A DNA stretch of 28,357 nt from DATEPR01 sp036503065 (GTDB taxonomy: Bacteria > Actinomycetota > Actinomycetes > Mycobacteriales > Pseudonocardiaceae): the NCBI GenBank assembly GCA_036503065.1, contig DASXXM010000125.1, positions 1 through 28,357 on the forward strand, written 5' to 3'. Shown here in pieces: positions 6,275 through 14,056 of the stretch. How positions within the stretch are numbered: the stretch's first letter is position 1; each line of letters starts with the position of its first letter. The notes beneath the pieces were generated by a model, which was not told the origin of the DNA, ran no database searches, and saw only the letters and a list, made by a program, of their open reading frames with translations. A program made the translations under genes and the position numbers.

Positions 6275-7461
6275 CGCGGCCGGGTCGCCGTCGCGAAGAC
6301 CACCAGCGCGCAGGCGGCCAGTGCCGCGATCACCGTGGCCATCGGCAGGGCGGTCGTGGTGCCCGCGACGCCGACCAGCGGCGCGACCAGCCCGCCGATC
6401 GCGAACAGCAGCACCCCGAGCAACGCCGAAGCGGTGCCGGCGACGTCCGGATAGCCGGCCATGGCCAGCGCCCGCGCGTTCGGCGTGATCACGCCGATGC
6501 TGGCGACCACGCAGAACAGGCCGACCAGGATCGCCGGCAGGCTCCAGTGGCCGAGCACCGCGATCAGCAACAACAACCCGCCGGCCAGGCTCACGCCCAG
6601 GCCGCAGGCCAGCACCCGGCGCGGCGCGAACCGGTCCACCAGCCAGCGGTTGGCCTGGGCGGCGAGCACCAGACCCAGCGCGTTGCCGCCGAACACCAGG
6701 CCGTACTGCTGGGGCGAGAGCCGGTAGATGTCCTGCAGCACGAAGGACGAGCCGGAGATGTAGGAGAACATCGCGGCGAAGCCGAGGCCGCCTGCCAGCG
6801 CGTAGCCGGTGAAGGAGCGGTCGGCCAGCAGCCGGCCGAACGAGCGCATCGTGGCGCCGAGGCCACCGACGTGGCGCCGCTGCGGCGGCAGCGACTCGTC
6901 GAACCAGAAGTAGCACGCCACCAGCAGTGCCGCGCCGATCGCGGTGAGCACGACGAACACGCCACGCCACGACACCAGCCGCAGCAACTGGCCGCCGATC
7001 ACCGGCGCCAGAATCGGCGCGAGCCCGGTGACCAACGTCAACGTGGACAGGAACCGGGCCATCGCGACGCCCGCATACCGGTCGCGCACGGCGGCCGACG
7101 CGATCACCAGACCCGCGGAACCGCCGAGTCCCTGGAAGAACCGCAGGCCCACCAACGCGTAGACCGACGGCACCGCGACACACGCGGCCGACAACACGGT
7201 GTAGACGACGAGCCCGACCAGCAGCGGCCGCCGCCTGCCGAGCGTGTCCGACAGCGGGCCGGCCACCAACTGGCCCAGCGCCAACCCGATCAGGCAGGTG
7301 GTCAGTGTCAGCTGCACGGCGGACGGACCGGCATGCAGGTCGGCCGAGATGGCCGGGAACGCCGGCAGGTACATGTCGATGGACAGCGGCGCGAACGCGG
7401 ACAGCGAACCGAGGATGACGACCAGCCGCACCAGGTTTGCCTTTGCTGCGGTTGTCGTCAC
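6271..7461 (-). CDS. Bcr/CflA-type MFS multidrug efflux transporter
   Basis: A 396-residue inner-membrane transporter with 12 predicted membrane helices. The N-terminus reads LGSLSAFAPLSIDMYLPAFP, the hallmark of the Bcr/CflA drug:proton antiporters. The loop between helices 2 and 3 has the MFS motif GPLSDTLGRRRPLL. Substrates may be drugs or metabolites; none can be named. The GTG start at 7461 lies 4 nt after the purM stop, so it is read as the last gene of a purF-purM-MFS transcript. In mycobacteria, as I recall, other genes occupy this place, so the transporter may be a lineage-specific addition. It ends in a CTAG shared with the convergent nitrobindin-like gene. Confidence 0.9.
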   Translation of the reverse strand: MTTTAAKANLVRLVVILGSLSAFAPLSIDMYLPAFPAISADLHAGPSAVQLTLTTCLIGLALGQLVAGPLSDTLGRRRPLLVGLVVYTVLSAACVAVPSVYALVGLRFFQGLGGSAGLVIASAAVRDRYAGVAMARFLSTLTLVTGLAPILAPVIGGQLLRLVSWRGVFVVLTAIGAALLVACYFWFDESLPPQRRHVGGLGATMRSFGRLLADRSFTGYALAGGLGFAAMFSYISGSSFVLQDIYRLSPQQYGLVFGGNALGLVLAAQANRWLVDRFAPRRVLACGLGVSLAGGLLLLIAVLGHWSLPAILVGLFCVVASIGVITPNARALAMAGYPDVAGTASALLGVLLFAIGGLVAPLVGVAGTTTALPMATVIAALAACALVVFATATRPR

Positions 7462-7465
7462 GGCG

Positions 7466-8560
7466 TCAGAAACGCGGGTGTTCGCCGCGCAGCAGAACGC
7501 GGTGGCCCGCGCCGTCCTGGTCGGCCAAGTCCTTGGCGCGCTTCACATCGCCGAGCACCCAGGCCGGGACGTGCCGGGCGGTGAGCATGGCCAGCGCGCG
7601 GTCGGAGTCCTCGGCCGAGATCACCGCGACCATGCCGACGCCCATGTTGAACGTCTGTTCCATCTCCGCCCGGTCGATCCGGCCGCGCTGCGCGATCAGC
7701 GCGAACACCGGGTCCGGCGTCCAACTGCGCCGGTCCAGCACCGCGGTCAGGTCCGGCGGCAGCACCCGGGCCAGGTTCCCGGCCAGGCCGCCGCCGGTGA
7801 TGTGCGCGAACGTGCGGACGTCGGTCTCGGGGACCAGCGCGAGGCAGTCCTTGGCGTAGATCCGGGTGGGTTCGAGCAGTTCCTCGCCCAGCGTCCGGCC
7901 GAACTCCTCCACGTGGCCCGACAGCGGCAGCTTCGCCAGGTCCAGCAACACGTGCCGGGCCAGCGAGTAGCCGTTGGAGTGCAGGCCGGTGGATGCCATC
8001 GCGATCACCACGTCGCCCGGCCGGACCCGGTCCGGACCCAGCAGCTTCGACGCCTCGACCACGCCGACGCCGGTCGCGGACAGGTCGTAGTCGCCCGCCG
8101 CCATCAGGCCGGGGTGTTCGGCCGTCTCGCCGCCCAGCAGCGCGCAGCCGGCCCGCACGCAGCCCTCCGCGATGCCCTTGACCAGCAGCGCGATCCGCTC
8201 CGGCACGACCTTGCCGACCGCGATGTAGTCCTGCAGGAACAGCGGTTCCGCGCCGCACACCACGAGGTCGTCCACGACCATCGCGACCAGGTCGATGCCG
8301 ACCGTGTCGTGCACGTCGAGTGCCCGTGCCACGGCCAGCTTGGTGCCGACGCCGTCGGTGGACGACGCGAGCACCGGCTCGCTCCAGCGGTCCATCCTGA
8401 GCTCGAACAGGCCGGCGAAACCGCCGATCCCGGCCAGCACCTCCGGCCGGCTCGCCTTTGCCGCGTACGGCTTCAGCCGCTCCACCGCCTCCTCGCCCGC
8501 GGCGATGTCCACCCCCGCGGCCGCGTAGCTGGCGCCTTGACGGTCCGATTGCGTGATCAC
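7466..8560 (-). CDS. purM: Phosphoribosylformylglycinamidine cyclo-ligase (AIR synthetase) PurM
   Basis: PurM converts FGAM and ATP to AIR, the fifth step of purine synthesis. The 364-residue protein has the family motifs SSTDGVGTKL (66-75), VDDLVVCGAEPLFLQDY (about 96-112) and GGETAEHPG, and the late IGxV-like segment has the usual form. I chose GTG at 8560, giving MITQSDRQGASYAAAGVDI; GGAGA lies shortly upstream. The frame is open up to 8713, but that extension overlaps the purF side and is not purM-like. It follows purF by 88 nt on the same strand. Confidence 0.95.
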   Translation of the reverse strand: MITQSDRQGASYAAAGVDIAAGEEAVERLKPYAAKASRPEVLAGIGGFAGLFELRMDRWSEPVLASSTDGVGTKLAVARALDVHDTVGIDLVAMVVDDLVVCGAEPLFLQDYIAVGKVVPERIALLVKGIAEGCVRAGCALLGGETAEHPGLMAAGDYDLSATGVGVVEASKLLGPDRVRPGDVVIAMASTGLHSNGYSLARHVLLDLAKLPLSGHVEEFGRTLGEELLEPTRIYAKDCLALVPETDVRTFAHITGGGLAGNLARVLPPDLTAVLDRRSWTPDPVFALIAQRGRIDRAEMEQTFNMGVGMVAVISAEDSDRALAMLTARHVPAWVLGDVKRAKDLADQDGAGHRVLLRGEHPRF

Positions 8561-8648
8561 TGCGGAGTCTCCGATGGTCGGATCCAGGGGCCACCGTGCG
8601 GCGGCCGTGCGGATCTGGCTCGTAGGTCGGGTGGGCGAATCGGGTGGT

Positions 8649-10238
8649 TCAGGGCCTGCGGACGGCCTCCTCGGCACCGTACCCGCCGGGTACCGCGGCC
8701 GACGCGACGCCAACCGCGCCCGGGTCCATCGCCTGCTCCGCGGCTGCCAGATCCTCCAGCAGGTGCTTGCCGATCAGGGCCTCGTCCGGCAGTGGGATCG
8801 GGTACTCGCCCACGTAACAGGCCATGCAGAGCCGCGTCTTGGGCTGCTCGGTGGCCGCGACCAGGCCGTCCAGCGAGACGTAGCCCAGCGTGTCCGCGCC
8901 GATCGAGCGGCGCACGCCGTCGATGTCGAGGCCGTTGGCGATCAGTTCGGCCCTGGACGCGAAGTCGATGCCGTAGAAGCAGGGCCAGCGCACCGGCGGT
9001 GACGCGATCCGGACGTGCACCTCGACCGCGCCGGATTCGCGCAGCATCCGCACCAGGGCGCGCTGGGTGTTGCCGCGCACGATCGAGTCGTCCACCACGA
9101 CCAGCCGCTTGCCGCGGATCACCTCGCGCAGCGGGTTGAGCTTGAGCCGGATGCCCAACTGGCGGATGGTCTGCGACGGCTGGATGAACGTGCGGCCCAC
9201 GTAGGCGTTCTTGACCAGGCCGGAACCGTACGGGATGCCGGACGCCTGGGCGTAACCGATCGCGGCCGGGGTGCCGGACTCCGGCACCGGGATCACGAGG
9301 TCCGCCTCGACCGGATACTCGGCGGCCAGCTTGCGGCCGATCTCGATCCGGGCCGCGTGTACCGACCGGCCCGAGATGTGGGTGTCCGGGCGGGCCAGGT
9401 AGACGTATTCGAACAGGCAACACTTGGGTTCCGGGGTGGCGAACCGGGAGGACCGCAGGCCGCCCGCGTCGATGGCCAGCAGCTCACCGGGTTCGACCTC
9501 ACGGACGAACGACGCGCCGACGATGTCCAGCGCCGCCGTCTCGCTCGCGATCACCCAGCCGCGGTCCAGCCTCCCCAGCACCAGCGGGTGCACGCCCTGC
9601 GGGTCACGGGCCGCGTAGAGCGTCGACTCGTCGGCGAACACCAGGCAGAAGGCGCCACGGAGCGTGGGCAGCAGGGTCAGCGCGGCCTGTTCGATGCCGG
9701 TGTCGGCGGCGGCCGCGGCGAGCAGGCCGCAGATCAGGTCCGAGTCGGTGGTGGTGCCGGCGATGCCGGTGTCCGCGCGCAGCGTGCGCGCGCGGTCCAG
9801 CAGTTCCGCCGTGTTGACCAGGTTTCCGTTGTGGCCCAACGACAAGCCGCTGCCGGTCGCGGTGTTGCGGTACGTCGGCTGGGCGTTCTCCCAGGTGCCG
9901 GCGCCGGTGGTGGAGTAGCGGCAGTGGCCGACCGCGACGTGGCCGCGCAACGACTGCAACACCTGCTCGTCGAACACCTGGCTGACCAGGCCGAGATCCT
10001 TGAACACCACGATCTGCTTGCCGTTGGCGACGGAGATGCCGGCCGCCTCCTGGCCTCGGTGCTGCAACGCGTACAGGCCGTAGAACGTGAGTTTTGCCAC
10101 GTCCTCCCCGGGTGCCCACACGCCGAACACGCCACATTCCTCGCGCGGCTCGGTGTCGGGCTCGAGTTCGGCTCTTGACGGGGATGGTTCCGGGGAGAGA
10201 TTTCCTGTGTGGGGTACGGACTGCGGGTCTGTGACCAC
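8649..10238 (-). CDS. purF: Amidophosphoribosyltransferase PurF (Fe-S type)
   Basis: PurF makes phosphoribosylamine from PRPP and glutamine, the committed step of purine synthesis. The 529-residue precursor starts with a propeptide that ends before Cys35 (PREE|CGVFGVW), the N-terminal nucleophile exposed by self-cleavage. The glutaminase domain is about 35-265 and the phosphoribosyltransferase domain 280-480, with the PRPP loop RLVVVDDSIVRGNT at 378-391. Cys274, Cys420, Cys471 and Cys474 match the spacing of the four [4Fe-4S] ligands of the Bacillus type enzyme, so an iron-sulfur cluster is expected. The GTG start at 10238 has GGGAG 7 nt upstream. The frame runs further up to 10514, but that part is not conserved-looking. 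A -10 candidate is at 10280-10275. Confidence 0.95.
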   Translation of the reverse strand: MVTDPQSVPHTGNLSPEPSPSRAELEPDTEPREECGVFGVWAPGEDVAKLTFYGLYALQHRGQEAAGISVANGKQIVVFKDLGLVSQVFDEQVLQSLRGHVAVGHCRYSTTGAGTWENAQPTYRNTATGSGLSLGHNGNLVNTAELLDRARTLRADTGIAGTTTDSDLICGLLAAAAADTGIEQAALTLLPTLRGAFCLVFADESTLYAARDPQGVHPLVLGRLDRGWVIASETAALDIVGASFVREVEPGELLAIDAGGLRSSRFATPEPKCCLFEYVYLARPDTHISGRSVHAARIEIGRKLAAEYPVEADLVIPVPESGTPAAIGYAQASGIPYGSGLVKNAYVGRTFIQPSQTIRQLGIRLKLNPLREVIRGKRLVVVDDSIVRGNTQRALVRMLRESGAVEVHVRIASPPVRWPCFYGIDFASRAELIANGLDIDGVRRSIGADTLGYVSLDGLVAATEQPKTRLCMACYVGEYPIPLPDEALIGKHLLEDLAAAEQAMDPGAVGVASAAVPGGYGAEEAVRRP

Positions 10239-10274
10239 CGAAGAACTCCCTTGGACGCCAGGTGGGCCACCTTC

Positions 10275-10280
10275 AGTGTA
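10275..10280 (-). promoter_or_regulatory. Candidate purF -10 element TACACT
   Basis: On the minus strand TACACT lies 37 nt before the purF GTG, in the gap behind the sterol-carrier-like gene. No clear -35 is seen. If used, purF-purM-MFS would have its own promoter rather than depend on read-through. Confidence 0.4.
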
Positions 10281-10330
10281 AGTGCAGGCAGCTTCACGTT
10301 CGGCAGGTCGGCACCCGTGTCGGCCCCCGG

Positions 10331-10723
10331 TCAGATCCGAACGACGGGCAACAGCGCCGCGATGTCCGCCCTGCTGCCCGACGCGCGTACCCGGTGCTGG
10401 GCCATCGCGTCCGCCCAGGACAACGCTCCGGTGGCCAGTTCCAACCACGATCTCGGGTCGGTCTCGATCACGTTGGGCGGTGTGCCCCTGGTGTGCCGGG
10501 GGCCTGCCACGCACTGCACCGCGGCGAACGGCGGGACGCGGACCTCCACGCTGCGCCCCGGCGCGATCGCGGGCAGCACCCGCAGGCTCAGCCGCACCGC
10601 CCTGGCCAGCGTGGCCCGGTCCGGTTGCGCGGCGTCACCGGCGAGCCACGGCAACACCTCCGCCACGGCCCTGCGCAGTTCATGGGGATCAACGCCATCC
10701 GTCACGCGACTAGATCCAACCAT
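10331..10723 (-). CDS. Sterol-carrier-like small protein (Rv0807-type)
   Basis: A 130-residue soluble protein of the bacterial SCP-like group that lies next to purF in many actinomycetes. It has an N-terminal helical part (DPHELRRAVAEVLPWLAG) and a mixed domain with SVEVRVPPFAAVQC and VIETDPRSWLELATGALSWADA. The latter recalls the ETDPxTWLELATG motif of the family (about residues 87-98). The fold suggests binding of a hydrophobic ligand, but no ligand is known. The ATG at 10723 overlaps the regulator gene by 14 nt; a GTG at 10705, 4 nt after that gene's stop, is an equally good start. It is probably co-transcribed with the upstream regulator. Confidence 0.75.
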   Translation of the reverse strand: MVGSSRVTDGVDPHELRRAVAEVLPWLAGDAAQPDRATLARAVRLSLRVLPAIAPGRSVEVRVPPFAAVQCVAGPRHTRGTPPNVIETDPRSWLELATGALSWADAMAQHRVRASGSRADIAALLPVVRI

Positions 10724-11690
10724 TGCGCACGGCGTGCAACGCCAACTGGAAGCGGTTGGCGGCGCCGGTGCGCGCCATCATCCCTTCCAGATAGCGGAAC
10801 AACGTGCGCCTGCTGACGCCGAGCGCGCGGGCCGCCTGGTCGTCGCCCATGCCGGCGGCGAGCAGGCCCAGCAGCCTGCGCTCGTGCGGCTGGAGGTACT
10901 GCGCGGTCGGCCGGTCGCGGATGTCGAAGGGCAGCGCGGCCCGCCAGCACATCTCGAAGAGACCGGTCAGCGCGGACAGCAGGCTGCACGGCCGGATCAG
11001 CAGCGCCGACCGGTCGGCACCGCCGTCGGACAGCGACGGGGACACCACGGCACAGTCCTCGTCGAACAGCATCAGCTTCACCGGGACGTGCGGCAGGGTG
11101 CGGGCCTCCTCGCCGCCGCGCACGCCGGGCAACACGTTGTCGGCCAGGTAGTCGGCGCGTTCCAGGGCGGCCGTCGCGTACACCACGCGATAGCGCACGC
11201 CCCGGCCCAGATTGTCCAGTTCGACCTGATTGGCGTCGGCATCCGTGTAATAGGGCGGCGAGTCGAACCCGCGAATCTCCTCGCGCACACCGCGTTCCAT
11301 CTGTCGGATACGCTCCGACACCGCGTCACCGCTGATCACTTCGATCAGGTGACCGACCGGTTCGCCGCCCGCCGACCGCAGGAACGACTCGTAGGCGTCC
11401 ACCGCGGTGATCCGGGCCTGCCGCAGCTCGGCCTCCCGCCTGCGCACCAGCATGTCGAGGCCGGGCCCCGGCCGCATCGGCGTGGCGATGGTGCCGTCCT
11501 CGGCCAGGCTGACCAGCCCGGCCTCGTTGAGCGCCGCGAACGAGGCCCTGATCGCCGGTACCGACGCGTCGAGCAGCTTGGCCACCACGTCGTCCGTGGT
11601 GGCCCCGTCGGTGAGCAGGGCCAGATAAGTCCGGGCGTCGGACTCGTCCAGGCCGAGCAGCACGAGATCGGCAATGCGTGTTGGCCCCAT
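10710..11690 (-). CDS. TrmB/LuxR-type transcriptional regulator
   Basis: A 326-residue DNA-binding protein. Residues about 8-65 form a TrmB-like winged helix (LGLDESDARTYLALL and a following recognition segment). A central domain (about 75-260) resembles the sensor part of TrmB/phospholipase-D-like regulators. The C-terminus (about 265-326) is a LuxR-type helix-turn-helix, with HERRLLGLLAAGMGDDQAARALGVSRRTLFRYL. Such double-HTH regulators are common in Pseudonocardiaceae and often control an adjacent secreted product. The ATG at 11690 has GGAGGAG upstream. It is divergent from the S53 protease, and the shared 155-nt region holds repeated GGCAC/GTGCC half sites, so mutual control is likely. 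Confidence 0.85.
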   Translation of the reverse strand: MGPTRIADLVLLGLDESDARTYLALLTDGATTDDVVAKLLDASVPAIRASFAALNEAGLVSLAEDGTIATPMRPGPGLDMLVRRREAELRQARITAVDAYESFLRSAGGEPVGHLIEVISGDAVSERIRQMERGVREEIRGFDSPPYYTDADANQVELDNLGRGVRYRVVYATAALERADYLADNVLPGVRGGEEARTLPHVPVKLMLFDEDCAVVSPSLSDGGADRSALLIRPCSLLSALTGLFEMCWRAALPFDIRDRPTAQYLQPHERRLLGLLAAGMGDDQAARALGVSRRTLFRYLEGMMARTGAANRFQLALHAVRNGWI

Positions 11691-11720
11691 GTCCGGCTCC
11701 TCCGGCCCCTGGCAACCAGA

Positions 11721-11750
11721 ACTTTACCGGCACTTTTGTGCCAGTGGCAC
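11721..11750. promoter_or_regulatory. Alternating GGCAC/GTGCC half sites with regulator promoter
   Basis: Three half sites follow each other: GGCAC (11729-11733), TTTT, GTGCC (11738-11742), AGT, GGCAC (11746-11750). Either neighbouring pair forms an inverted repeat. TAAAGT on the minus strand (11726-11721) is a good -10 for the regulator gene, with the half sites in its -35 region. An operator for the divergent regulator is the simplest reading. Confidence 0.5.
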
Positions 11751-11845
11751 GCCCGCGACACCACTGATGTCACACGGGCTGTACACACATTTCACCAACG
11801 GGTGACAGACCTGGTTGGTAACGGCTCCACTCAGTTGGAGGAAAA

Positions 11846-13813
11846 TTGCGCAGTGTCAAGCGAGGGCTGTTGACACTTGCCGGGTTGGGTGCGTTGTCGC
11901 TGGCGTTCACGTCAGCGGTGGCGTTAGGCACCACACCACTGGCGAGTGCGACAACGACACCCACGACATCCCCGACAACCGTCCACTCCTGCTCCCAGAG
12001 CGTCACCCCGGGCATGGCCACCTGCTTCGCCTTGCGCCGGACCGACGCCGCCGTGCACCACTTGCTGATCACGCCGAACGCCACCCCTGCCGGCTTCGGA
12101 CCGAGCAGCCTCGACAGCGCCTACAAGCTGTCCAGCTCGGGCGGTGCCGGCCAGACCGTCGGCATCGTCGACGCCATGGACGACCCGAACGCCGAGTCGG
12201 ACCTGGCCACCTACCGCACCCAGTTCGGCCTGCCGGCCTGCACCACGGCGAACGGCTGCTTCAAGAAGGTCAACCAGACCGGCCAGGCAAGTCCGCTGCC
12301 CGCGTCCGACACCGGCTGGGCGGGCGAGATCAGCCTCGACGTCGACATGGTGTCGGCCATCTGCCCGCTCTGCCACATCGTGCTGGTCGAGGCGACCAGC
12401 CCCACCATCCAGAACCTGGGCACCTCGGTGAACGAGGCGGTGGCGCTGGGCGCCAAGTACGTGTCCAACAGCTACGGCGGCGGTGAGGGCGGCGACCCGG
12501 CGAACGACGCCAGCTTCTACAAGCACAACGGTGTCGCGGTCACCGCGTCCACCGGTGACGGCGGCTTCGGCATCTCCTACCCGGCGTCCAGCCCGTTCGT
12601 CACCGCGGTCGGCGGCACCTCGCTGTCCACCGCGAGCAACGCCCGCGGCTGGAGCGAGACGGCGTGGAACGGCGCCGGCAGCGGCTGTTCGTCGGACGAG
12701 GCCAAGCCCTCGTTCCAGAGCAGCGTGAACACCGGCTGCGCCAACCGGGCCAACGCGGACGTGTCCGCGGTGGCCGACCCGAACACCGGCGTCGCGGTCT
12801 TCCAGACCTTCGGCGCCACCGGCTGGCAGGTCTACGGCGGCACGAGCGTGTCGTCGCCGATCATCGCGTCGGTCTACGCCCTGGCCGGCACCCCCGGCGC
12901 GGCGGACACCCCGGCCGCCTACCCCTACGCCCACACGGCCAACCTGTTCGACGTGACCAGCGGCAGCAACGGCAGCTGCTCGCCTGCCGTGCTGTGCACC
13001 GCGGGCGCAGGCTGGGACGGCCCGACCGGCTTCGGTACCCCGAACGGCACCGCGGCCTTCACCGCGGGCGGTGGCGGCGGCCCTGCTCCGGTCACCGCCA
13101 ACAACCCGGGCAACCAGACCGGCACCGTCGGCACCGCGGTCAGCCTGCAACTGTCCGCGTCCGGTGGCACTGGGCCGTTCACCTGGACGGCCACCGGCCT
13201 GCCCGCCGGCCTGTCCATCTCCGGCGGCGGCCTGATCTCGGGCACGCCGAGCACGGCGGGGACGTTCTCGGTCACCGCGACCGCACGGGACACCACCGGC
13301 GCGACCGGCTCGACATCGTTCACCTGGACGATCAACCCGACCGGTGGCGGTGGCTGCACCTCGCCGGGACAGAAGCTGGGCAACCCCGGCTTCGAGTCCG
13401 GTAACACGGTGTGGACGTCGACCCCGGCCGTGATCGGCCAGAACGGCCCGTCCGAGCCCGCGCACAGCGGCACCTGGAACGCCTGGCTGGACGGCTACGG
13501 CACCACCCACACCGACACGATCTCCCAGTCGGTGACCATCCCGAGCGGCTGCAGCGCCACGCTGTCGTTCTTCCTGCACATCGACACCGCCGAGACGACC
13601 ACGACCACCCAGTTCGACAAGTTCACGGTCAAGCTCGGCGCGACGACGCTGGCGACGTTCTCCAACCTCAACGCCGCAGCGGGCTACGCATCGCACTCGT
13701 TCAACGTGTCCAGCTTCGCGGGCCAGACGGTCACCCTGACCTTCAGCGGCACCGAGGACGCGTCCCTGCAGACCTCGTTCGTGGTGGACGACACCGCACT
13801 CACGGCGAGCTGA
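11846..13813 (+). CDS. Secreted sedolisin-type (S53) serine-carboxyl protease with C-terminal Ig-like and jelly-roll domains
   Basis: A 655-residue exported protein. Signal peptide about 1-35 (RSVKRG, hydrophobic core, ASA). The catalytic domain is about 75-405: Glu161 and Asp165 (GEISLD), the oxyanion Asp238 (STGDGGFG) and the nucleophile Ser334 (GGTSVSSP). A calcium-site-like stretch follows (LFDVTSGSNG and AGWDGPTGFG). Then come a Gly-rich linker, a putative Ig/He_PIG-like domain (about 413-497, GLPAGLSISGGGLISGTPS) and a C-terminal beta-jelly-roll (about 507-655). Unlike kumamolisins it has no long propeptide. The start is TTG at 11846, with GGAGG 4 nt upstream; it gives the basic signal-peptide start. 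It probably hydrolyses proteins outside the cell. A perfect terminator follows. Confidence 0.88.
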   Translation: MRSVKRGLLTLAGLGALSLAFTSAVALGTTPLASATTTPTTSPTTVHSCSQSVTPGMATCFALRRTDAAVHHLLITPNATPAGFGPSSLDSAYKLSSSGGAGQTVGIVDAMDDPNAESDLATYRTQFGLPACTTANGCFKKVNQTGQASPLPASDTGWAGEISLDVDMVSAICPLCHIVLVEATSPTIQNLGTSVNEAVALGAKYVSNSYGGGEGGDPANDASFYKHNGVAVTASTGDGGFGISYPASSPFVTAVGGTSLSTASNARGWSETAWNGAGSGCSSDEAKPSFQSSVNTGCANRANADVSAVADPNTGVAVFQTFGATGWQVYGGTSVSSPIIASVYALAGTPGAADTPAAYPYAHTANLFDVTSGSNGSCSPAVLCTAGAGWDGPTGFGTPNGTAAFTAGGGGGPAPVTANNPGNQTGTVGTAVSLQLSASGGTGPFTWTATGLPAGLSISGGGLISGTPSTAGTFSVTATARDTTGATGSTSFTWTINPTGGGGCTSPGQKLGNPGFESGNTVWTSTPAVIGQNGPSEPAHSGTWNAWLDGYGTTHTDTISQSVTIPSGCSATLSFFLHIDTAETTTTTQFDKFTVKLGATTLATFSNLNAAAGYASHSFNVSSFAGQTVTLTFSGTEDASLQTSFVVDDTALTAS

Positions 13814-13852
13814 CTCTTGATGGCGTACTAGACCAATCGCACCATCGAGGGC

Positions 13853-13895
13853 AGTAGGGGTGGGTGGCCTGACTCGGGCACCCACCCCTACTTTT
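13853..13895 (+). terminator. Rho-independent terminator after the S53 protease gene
   Basis: AGTAGGGGTGGGTG (13853-13866) pairs perfectly over 14 bp with CACCCACCCCTACT (13879-13892). The loop is 12 nt and a T-run (TTTT, 13892-13895) follows. It lies 40 nt after the stop codon. Confidence 0.92.
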
Positions 13896-13962
13896 CGAAG
13901 ATTTAACCGACGTGCGTCCGCGCGGCGCTAGCCGGCAGCGCGGTCGTCCGGAATACTGCCGC

Positions 13963-13978
13963 TCACCCGTACGGGTGA
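13963..13978. promoter_or_regulatory. 16-bp perfect palindrome TCACCCGTACGGGTGA, candidate operator
   Basis: The site is fully self-complementary over 16 bp. A -10-like AATACT/TACTGC lies immediately upstream (13952-13959), so a bound repressor would cover the predicted transcription start of the gene beginning at 14057. The form fits a dimeric TetR- or GntR-like repressor. No matching regulator gene is adjacent. Confidence 0.5.
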
Positions 13979-14009
13979 CAGAGCAGCCCCGCCGACGACA
14001 ATCTGTGCC

Positions 14010-14035
14010 CGTCGTCCCGGCACACCGGGACGACG
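14010..14035 (+). promoter_or_regulatory. Perfect 11-bp hairpin in the 5' leader of the type VII-associated gene
   Basis: CGTCGTCCCGG (14010-14020) and CCGGGACGACG (14025-14035) pair without mismatch around the 4-nt loop CACA. It lies 21 nt before the ATG at 14057 and 3 nt before the alternative GTG at 14039. It may be a translational or stability element, or a terminator for reading from the left; there is no T-run. Confidence 0.45.
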
Positions 14036-14056
14036 CACGTGAACAGGGCCATCGCA

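Noticed and set aside
8561..8713. N-terminal extension of PurM
   Set aside because: It would overlap the purF coding end and adds 51 residues unlike PurM; the GTG at 8560 gives a normal length.
11924..13885. 653-codon minus-strand frame over the S53 protease
   Set aside because: It has no recognisable motifs and a skewed Gly/Arg/Val composition; the plus strand carries a complete protease with all catalytic residues.
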